Shown: piece after piece, positions 59,141 to 64,000 of the stretch
How positions within the stretch are numbered: position 1 is the first letter of the stretch
Layout: each line of letters begins with the position of its first letter
DNA from: Shimia sp047124445
GTDB taxonomy: Bacteria; Pseudomonadota; Alphaproteobacteria; Rhodobacterales; Rhodobacteraceae
DNA length: 64,000 bases
Reading direction: 5' to 3'
Assembly: GCF_047124445.1 (NCBI RefSeq)
Contig: NZ_CP138921.1
Location: 3,658,001 to 3,722,000 of the forward strand
Notes under the pieces: model-generated
The model's database searches: none
What the model was told of the DNA's origin: nothing
Seen by the model: only the letters and a program-made list of their open reading frames with translations
Program-made: the position numbers and the translations under genes

Positions 59141-61324
59141 ATGAGTGATTCAAGACGTCGGAAACCACCTTTGGTGGCGGACAAGCGCTACTCGCGCAAA
59201 TCCGCCAAACCCGCGCGCAAGCCGACCAAATCCAAAGCCAAGCCTGCCCCCAAGCGCCCCACCCGTCGCAAGGCGGCTCCGAAACGGCCTCGGAAGCAGT
59301 CGCGCAATCCCATTGCCCGGTTCTTTAGCAATATCATCCGCTGGATTCTGCGCCTGATCTGGACCGTTGTCTGGCGCACCTCCGTGGTGATCGGCATCAT
59401 GGTTGGCTTGGCTGTGACCTATGTCTACGCGACCTTGCCTGAGGTAGACGAGTTGCTGGATGGGCGCGCGCGCGGCTCGGTGACGTTGCTGGATCGTGAC
59501 GATAAGGTCTTTGCCTGGCGCGGCGATCAGTTTGGCGGCGTGGTGACGGCGGACACCGTGTCCAAACACCTCAAGAACGCCGTTATTGCCACCGAGGACA
59601 AACGCTTCTACCGCCACTTTGGCGTCAGCCCCCGCGGCGTCGCCAGCGCTGTGCGCATTAACCTGAGCGAAGGTCGGGGACCATTGTCCGGTCACGGCGG
59701 CTCCACGCTGACCCAGCAAACGGCAAAACTGCTGTGCCTGGGCGTGGAGTATGATGCCGACGCGTGGGACAGCGAAGCGGATTACGTACGTGACTGCCGC
59801 CGTGGCTCTCTGGGTCGGAAGGTCAAAGAAGCTGTCTACGCCATGGCGATGGAGGTTAAATACACCAAGGATGAAATCCTCTCCGTCTATCTCAACCGTG
59901 CCTATATGGGCGGCGGCGCCTACGGGGCGGAAGCAGCTTCCCAGCGGTATTTTGGAAAACCCGCTGCAAACCTGACACCAGCGGAAGGCGCAATGATCGC
60001 GGGTCTCTTGACCGCGCCGTCCTCTCTAGCGCCCACAGCAAACTTGCAGCGCTCCCAGGACCGCGCCGCCACAATTCTGCGTCTGATGAATGAGCAGGAC
60101 TACCTGTCCGACAAAGAAACCAAATACTATCAGGACAACCCGGCGACGCTATCCAAGGCGGCTGAAGCAAAGGCAGGTGGGTATTTTGCCGACTGGGTCA
60201 TGTCTTCTGGCCCAGAGTTCTTCACCCGCAACACCACCGAAGATGTGATCCTGAAAACCACCATGGATCCGCGTATTCAAAAGGCTGCGGAAGATGGTCT
60301 GAAGTGGGTGTTTGAAAACAAAGTGCGTGAAGGCTCCAAAGCCCAGGCGGCCATTGTGGTCATGTCCGCCGACGGCGCGGTGCGCGCTATGGTCGGCGGT
60401 CGCAAAACCAAAGTCTCTGGTGCCTTCAACCGCGCGACACAGGCCAAACGCCAAACCGGCAGTGCGTTTAAGCCCTTTGTCTACGCAACCGCATTGGAAC
60501 TTGGCGGGCATTACGATGACAGCGTTGTGGACGAACCTTACTGCCTCAATATCGCGGGCTCCGGTCAATGGTGCCCCAAGAACTATACTGGGAAACATTA
60601 CGGTGACGTTTCGCTGACTTTCGCGTTGATGAATTCGCTCAACATCCCGGCCGTGAAGGTCTCGGAAAAGGCAGGACGCGAAAACGTCCGCACCGTGGCC
60701 AGTATGTTTGGCATTGAAAGCGATCTGGCCGCAGGTCCCGCGCTTGCGCTGGGCGCGTCGGAAAGCAGCCTGCTGGAAATGACCGGGGCCTACGCGGGAA
60801 TTCTGAACGGCGGTTCCTCCGTGACGCCCTATGGCCTCGTGGAGCTGCGCCTGCTGGGGGAAGACAACGCCTTGATGGGCACCGGTGGCGGCATTGGTGA
60901 GCGGGTGATCTCAGACGCCGCTGCGCGGGAACTCATCTGGATGATGGAAAAAGTGGTCAGCGAAGGCACCGGCGGGCGCGCCAAGATGGACGGCTGGCAG
61001 GTGGCAGGTAAAACGGGCACCACACAAGCAGCCCGCGATGCCTGGTTCATTGGTTTCACCAATGAATATGTCGCTGGTGTCTGGATGGGCTATGACGACA
61101 ACACCCCTTTGACTGGGGTAACCGGCGGCGGTCTGCCCGCGGAAATCTGGCGCGAAGCCATGGTGCGTGTGCATGAGGGTTTGACGCCCACGCCTTTGCC
61201 AGCCTTCACACCGGTGCCCCAAAAGAGACCAGCGCAAACAGGTGGCAATCGTCAGCGAAAAGGGCAGGGGATTGATGATGTCGTGAACGGCATCCTGCGC
61301 GACATCTTTGGCGGCCGGAACTGA
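59141..61324 (+). CDS. Class A penicillin-binding protein (GT51 plus transpeptidase)
   Basis: 727-aa bifunctional peptidoglycan synthase. Basic cytoplasmic tail (1-60, Lys/Arg/Pro-rich), one membrane anchor (about 70-100), GT51 domain with EDKRFYRHFGV and GGSTLTQQTAKLL, transpeptidase with nucleophile Ser in TGSAFKPF (about 440), SLN, and KTGT at about 622-625. Start 59141 taken because MSDSRRRK begins the basic tail; ATG at 59105 also in frame. Closest to PBP1A/1C-type. Confidence 0.95.
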   Translation: MSDSRRRKPPLVADKRYSRKSAKPARKPTKSKAKPAPKRPTRRKAAPKRPRKQSRNPIARFFSNIIRWILRLIWTVVWRTSVVIGIMVGLAVTYVYATLPEVDELLDGRARGSVTLLDRDDKVFAWRGDQFGGVVTADTVSKHLKNAVIATEDKRFYRHFGVSPRGVASAVRINLSEGRGPLSGHGGSTLTQQTAKLLCLGVEYDADAWDSEADYVRDCRRGSLGRKVKEAVYAMAMEVKYTKDEILSVYLNRAYMGGGAYGAEAASQRYFGKPAANLTPAEGAMIAGLLTAPSSLAPTANLQRSQDRAATILRLMNEQDYLSDKETKYYQDNPATLSKAAEAKAGGYFADWVMSSGPEFFTRNTTEDVILKTTMDPRIQKAAEDGLKWVFENKVREGSKAQAAIVVMSADGAVRAMVGGRKTKVSGAFNRATQAKRQTGSAFKPFVYATALELGGHYDDSVVDEPYCLNIAGSGQWCPKNYTGKHYGDVSLTFALMNSLNIPAVKVSEKAGRENVRTVASMFGIESDLAAGPALALGASESSLLEMTGAYAGILNGGSSVTPYGLVELRLLGEDNALMGTGGGIGERVISDAAARELIWMMEKVVSEGTGGRAKMDGWQVAGKTGTTQAARDAWFIGFTNEYVAGVWMGYDDNTPLTGVTGGGLPAEIWREAMVRVHEGLTPTPLPAFTPVPQKRPAQTGGNRQRKGQGIDDVVNGILRDIFGGRN

Positions 61325-61354
61325 TCCGGCCTGCCATTATTGGGAACGAGGCGT

Positions 61355-61963
61355 TTAGCCTGCGGTCTTGAGGTCCTGGATCAGCCCATTTATGTCGCCT
61401 TTGCGGCGATCCAGCATCGCGCCAATTTCTGCCTTCTCAGACAGGCGTAGGCTGATGCCTTCGATGATCAGATCAAAGAACTTGTTTTTGCCGGACTTGT
61501 CAGACACCAGAAAGGCCACCTGAAACGGTTTCTGGCCGCGCAGGGTCACTTTGGCGTTTACCTCGTAGAAGCTCTTCACGGCGCGAGAGCCCGTCACTTC
61601 CACTTTGCCGCCAACAAACTCGTTAAAGCGCTTGCCATATTTGCGGGAGATGTAGCCCTGAAACGCCTTCGTGTAGCTGTTCAGCTGGCTTTTGCTCAGG
61701 CTGCGGGCATCGGGACCAAGAGCGGAGCGGGCAATAATGCTCACGTCGCCATACTTCACAAAGATCTTCTCGAAGTCTTTGATCATCCGGTCCAGCGACT
61801 TGCCGGAAGAGATCACCTTGTTGATGTCGGCAACCGCTTTGTCGATCAGCGCTTTGGCCTGTGCATCGTTGAGCGCAAAGGCAGAAGAGGGCAGGGCTGC
61901 CACCGCACCAGCAGCGGCAGACAAGGCGACGAAATTGCGTCGGGTCAGCTTAGAAATCTGCAT
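61355..61963 (-). CDS. mlaC: MlaC-family phospholipid-binding protein
   Basis: 202-aa periplasmic shuttle of the Mla lipid-asymmetry system. N-terminus LTRRNFVALSAAAGAVAAL looks like a twin-arginine signal, cleaved near SAFA. The LNSYTKAFQGYISRKYGKRF and VAFLVSDKSGKNKFFDLIIEGISL segments fit MlaC. Overlaps mlaA by 14 nt and follows it, the usual order. Confidence 0.92.
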   Translation of the reverse strand: MQISKLTRRNFVALSAAAGAVAALPSSAFALNDAQAKALIDKAVADINKVISSGKSLDRMIKDFEKIFVKYGDVSIIARSALGPDARSLSKSQLNSYTKAFQGYISRKYGKRFNEFVGGKVEVTGSRAVKSFYEVNAKVTLRGQKPFQVAFLVSDKSGKNKFFDLIIEGISLRLSEKAEIGAMLDRRKGDINGLIQDLKTAG

Positions 61964-62699
61964 AGGGATCCTCATACGGGTCAAATTCCGGATCGACATA
62001 AGTCTCTTCGCCCTGGTTTCCAAGACGGAAGCGGCGGTTTTGCAGGTAAAGAATACGTGCCTGCGCATAGCTGTCAGCGCTGTCGTAAAGGATCGAGTCG
62101 ACGGTGGCGTCATAGTCATAACGCTCCCCCATCTTGTTCACGACATAGGCCACGCCGCCGATGTAGCGTGTGGGTTCCCGCACCACGACAAAGAACGGGT
62201 CCAACATAATGTCGACGGCAAAGCCATAGGCATCACGGGTTGTGGACGGCCCAAAGAATGGCATCTCGGTGTAGGCCCCTTCGCCCGCGCCCCAGACATG
62301 CAAGGTCTCGCCAAAGTCGGTGTCATGGCGCTCCATACCAGCCGCCGAGGCGGGGTCAAACAGACCGGCAATGCCAAATGTGGAGTTGAACACAAAGCGG
62401 AACAAAGACGAACCGGCTTCCGGCAGTTTGCCTTGGAGCGTGTTGTTGATCACGTCATTTGGCAGCGACAAATGGTCAGCAAAGTTGGACACGCCAGTGC
62501 GGACAGGCCTTGGAATGATCGTGCCGTAGCCATTGGACGCAGGCGATAACAGGATCGTATCGACGCGTTTGTTGAACTCATGGATACGCCGGTTGGCGGC
62601 TTCATTTGGATCATGAATGCCGGTCGGCGGGAGGTCGGATTTCGCGCATGCCGTAAGGGTTGTGCTGACGCAGAGGGTCAGTACAATGGACCGCAACAT
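61950..62699 (-). CDS. mlaA: MlaA (VacJ) outer-membrane lipoprotein
   Basis: 249-aa lipoprotein with lipobox LTAC (Cys18). RIHEFNKRVDTILLSP, FVFNSTFGIAGLFDPA and the C-terminal YVDPEFDPYEDPYADF are MlaA-like. It extracts phospholipids from the outer leaflet and passes them to MlaC. Start 62699; a TTG at 62720 would add 7 residues. Confidence 0.93.
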   Translation of the reverse strand: MLRSIVLTLCVSTTLTACAKSDLPPTGIHDPNEAANRRIHEFNKRVDTILLSPASNGYGTIIPRPVRTGVSNFADHLSLPNDVINNTLQGKLPEAGSSLFRFVFNSTFGIAGLFDPASAAGMERHDTDFGETLHVWGAGEGAYTEMPFFGPSTTRDAYGFAVDIMLDPFFVVVREPTRYIGGVAYVVNKMGERYDYDATVDSILYDSADSYAQARILYLQNRRFRLGNQGEETYVDPEFDPYEDPYADF

Positions 62700-62796
62700 A
62701 TTCAGAGAAACAAGTTTCAAAAGGCTACCACACGTCTTTCAATTCGCCACAACACTCCACCATTTAGATTAATCGATTGCTTACCCCAATGTCATA

Positions 62797-62811
62797 GTGA
62801 TGTTCGTCACA
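62797..62811 (+). promoter_or_regulatory. CRP/FNR-family-like site upstream of the T1SS gene
   Basis: AGTGA-TGTTCG-TCACA matches TGTGA-N6-TCACA at 9 of 10 bases in the reading 62796-62811. It lies about 110 nt upstream of the start. A coincidence cannot be excluded. Confidence 0.35.
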
Positions 62812-62911
62812 TGATGTGGCAGTTTGGGAACATAAGCCTGACCGCTTAACAGGCACAAGAACGCCGGACATCACATGTTTGTGGACTGACCCGGCAAACA
62901 GGGACCGTTTG

Positions 62912-64000
62912 ATGACCACACAAGCCAATGAACGCGGGTTGCAGGAACTCCGCTCCGTCCGGGCGCAAAGCCGCGGCCTTTACTGGACCGTTGCTGTGTT
63001 CAGTTTCTTCGTAAACTTGCTGATGCTCACCGGCCCGCTCTATATGCTGCAAGTGTATGATCGGGTTCTGGGAAGTGGCTCTCGGGAAACGCTTTTTGCT
63101 TTGTCGCTTCTGGTGGTGTTCCTCTACGGGCTGATGGGGCTGATTGATTTTGCCCGCGGCCGGATCATGGCCCGCGTCGGGGCAAGATTTCAGGATGCTT
63201 TGGATCAGCGGGTCTTTGATGCGTCCCTGCGCCGAGCGTCACTTGGGAAATCCACCGGCTCGGAAACTGCGCTTCAGGATCTGGAGTCGGTGCAGAGGCT
63301 GTTGACCTCACCGGTTTTGACCTCGGTCTTTGATATGCCCTGGGCGCCACTGTTCTTTTTTGGCATTGCCCTGTTCCATCCTTGGTTGGGGCTGTTGGCC
63401 ATCGTCGGCGGCACCATGCTGATTCTGGCCGCTGTGTTCAACCAACTGGCCACCCGACGCCACAACGAGCGCATGCTGGCCGCCACCCATAACGCCAATC
63501 GCATGTCAGCACAGTTGCAATCCGAGGCAGAGCTGGTTTCTGCCCTCGGTATGCGCAACGCGGCTTTTGAACGTTGGAAAACCGTACGCCGCATGTCGCT
63601 TCAGGAAACCATGAGCACTGCGGACGTGGGCGGTGGCTTCACGACAACAATCAAGACTTTTCGCTTGTTCCTGCAATCCGCCATGCTGGGACTCGGCGCT
63701 TATCTGGTGCTGGAAGGCGAAATCACCCCCGGTGCCATGATTGCCGGTTCTATCTTGTTGGGCCGCGCACTGGCGCCGATCGAGCTGGCTGTGAACCAAT
63801 GGGCTGTCGTGCAACGCGCGCGCAAAGGTTGGAACAGTCTTGCCGAGCTTTTGGGTACAGTGTCGCCGGTGCAGCCGCGCACTGAATTGCCAGCACCTGC
63901 CGCCAAACTGCAACTGCAACAGGTGACCATCGTGCCCCCGGGCGAGTCCCAAGCCACATTGCGGATGATGGCCTTTGACGTAAATCCCGGCGAAGCGATT
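62912..64000 (+). CDS. Type I secretion permease/ATPase (PrtD-like), N-terminal part
   Basis: 363 residues from ATG 62912 (MTTQANERGLQELRS) to the window end, still open. N-terminal ABC transmembrane domain with about six segments (LYWTVAVFSFFVNLLMLTGPLYML and later) and FQDALDQRVFDASLRRAS; the ATPase domain just begins (LQQVTIVPP). No C39 peptidase domain, so it fits PrtD/HasD-type rather than RTX HlyB. An HlyD-like adaptor gene is expected to follow off-window. Confidence 0.92.
   Translation, partial: MTTQANERGLQELRSVRAQSRGLYWTVAVFSFFVNLLMLTGPLYMLQVYDRVLGSGSRETLFALSLLVVFLYGLMGLIDFARGRIMARVGARFQDALDQRVFDASLRRASLGKSTGSETALQDLESVQRLLTSPVLTSVFDMPWAPLFFFGIALFHPWLGLLAIVGGTMLILAAVFNQLATRRHNERMLAATHNANRMSAQLQSEAELVSALGMRNAAFERWKTVRRMSLQETMSTADVGGGFTTTIKTFRLFLQSAMLGLGAYLVLEGEITPGAMIAGSILLGRALAPIELAVNQWAVVQRARKGWNSLAELLGTVSPVQPRTELPAPAAKLQLQQVTIVPPGESQATLRMMAFDVNPGEAI

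Noticed and set aside
1..64000. CRISPR arrays, tRNA or rRNA genes, insertion sequences, prophage genes
   Set aside because: No periodic repeats, no cloverleaf or rRNA signature and no transposase or integrase protein recognised in this window.

Overview
The window is a stretch of ordinary, gene-dense chromosome from a marine alphaproteobacterium of the Rhodobacterales (Roseobacter group). Evidence is the moderately high GC content, many 4-nt overlapping operons, family content typical of that group (DUF2125-like, DUF3576, DUF1150 beside Hsp20, TIGR03862 flavoprotein, paired FAD/GcvT dehydrogenases, FtsK-LolA), and a repeated AAATATCCCGGGG-type intergenic element. The genus cannot be fixed from the sequence alone. 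I found no rRNA, tRNA, CRISPR array, insertion sequence, integrase, prophage or plasmid gene. Both window ends cut through genes: a nucleoside-type ABC permease on the left and a type I secretion ATPase on the right.

Layout. 1-3759 (minus) is a BMP-type (purine nucleoside-like) ABC importer: binding protein, an NTF2-like small protein, ATPase and permease. 3930-6055 (minus) holds usp, nfu, tsaB and rimI, with a likely Irr box and a sigma70-type promoter in front of nfu. 6122-8648 holds a class IV aminotransferase and a DUF2125-like periplasmic protein. 8868-14204 (mostly plus) has an enoyl-CoA hydratase homologue, an E. coli-type D-lactate dehydrogenase, an HNH protein (minus), an MscS channel and a TIGR03862 flavoprotein. 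14265-21059 has GST, the leuS-lptE-holA operon, a GT4 glycosyltransferase (plus) and the DUF3576 lipoprotein. 21371-28969 has a highly expressed porin, YggS, an L,D-transpeptidase, RibA, an OmpR-type response regulator, a probable small RNA preceded by a perfect FNR box, exonuclease III, a small membrane protein, a CnoX-like thioredoxin, a Lon-N-domain protein and Trm112. 29047-33984 has a UbiH-type monooxygenase, an amidase, an rRNA methyltransferase, an NTF2-like protein and an APH-like kinase.

34076-44776 is the most accessory-looking part. A solitary, C-terminally short error-prone polymerase DnaE2 (minus) diverges from an XRE-cupin regulator that heads a tight gene run: GFA-family protein, LysE exporter and two 816-residue FAD/GcvT proteins resembling dimethylglycine/sarcosine dehydrogenases; RarD follows after a terminator. 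The divergent intergenic region carries two perfect inverted repeats of identical 27-bp outer length, probably the regulator's operators, and a near-consensus LexA box.

44788-64000 is housekeeping: SGNH hydrolase, NTF2-like, RluA, fRMsr, aromatic aminotransferase, mercaptopyruvate sulfurtransferase, an unrecognised 240-aa protein, SmpB, DapC-like aminotransferase, FtsK, LolA, YdcH, Hsp20-DUF1150 behind a heat-shock-type promoter, GlnK-AmtB, a class A penicillin-binding protein, MlaC and MlaA, then the start of a type I secretion system.

No wholly new multi-gene system is obvious. The most interesting signals are regulatory: the FNR box plus orphan terminator near 25.55 kb, the Irr box at 5.56 kb, the twin operators at 37.06-37.12 kb, and the intergenic repeat family. 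All functional names rest on recognition of protein sequence features, without database searches.
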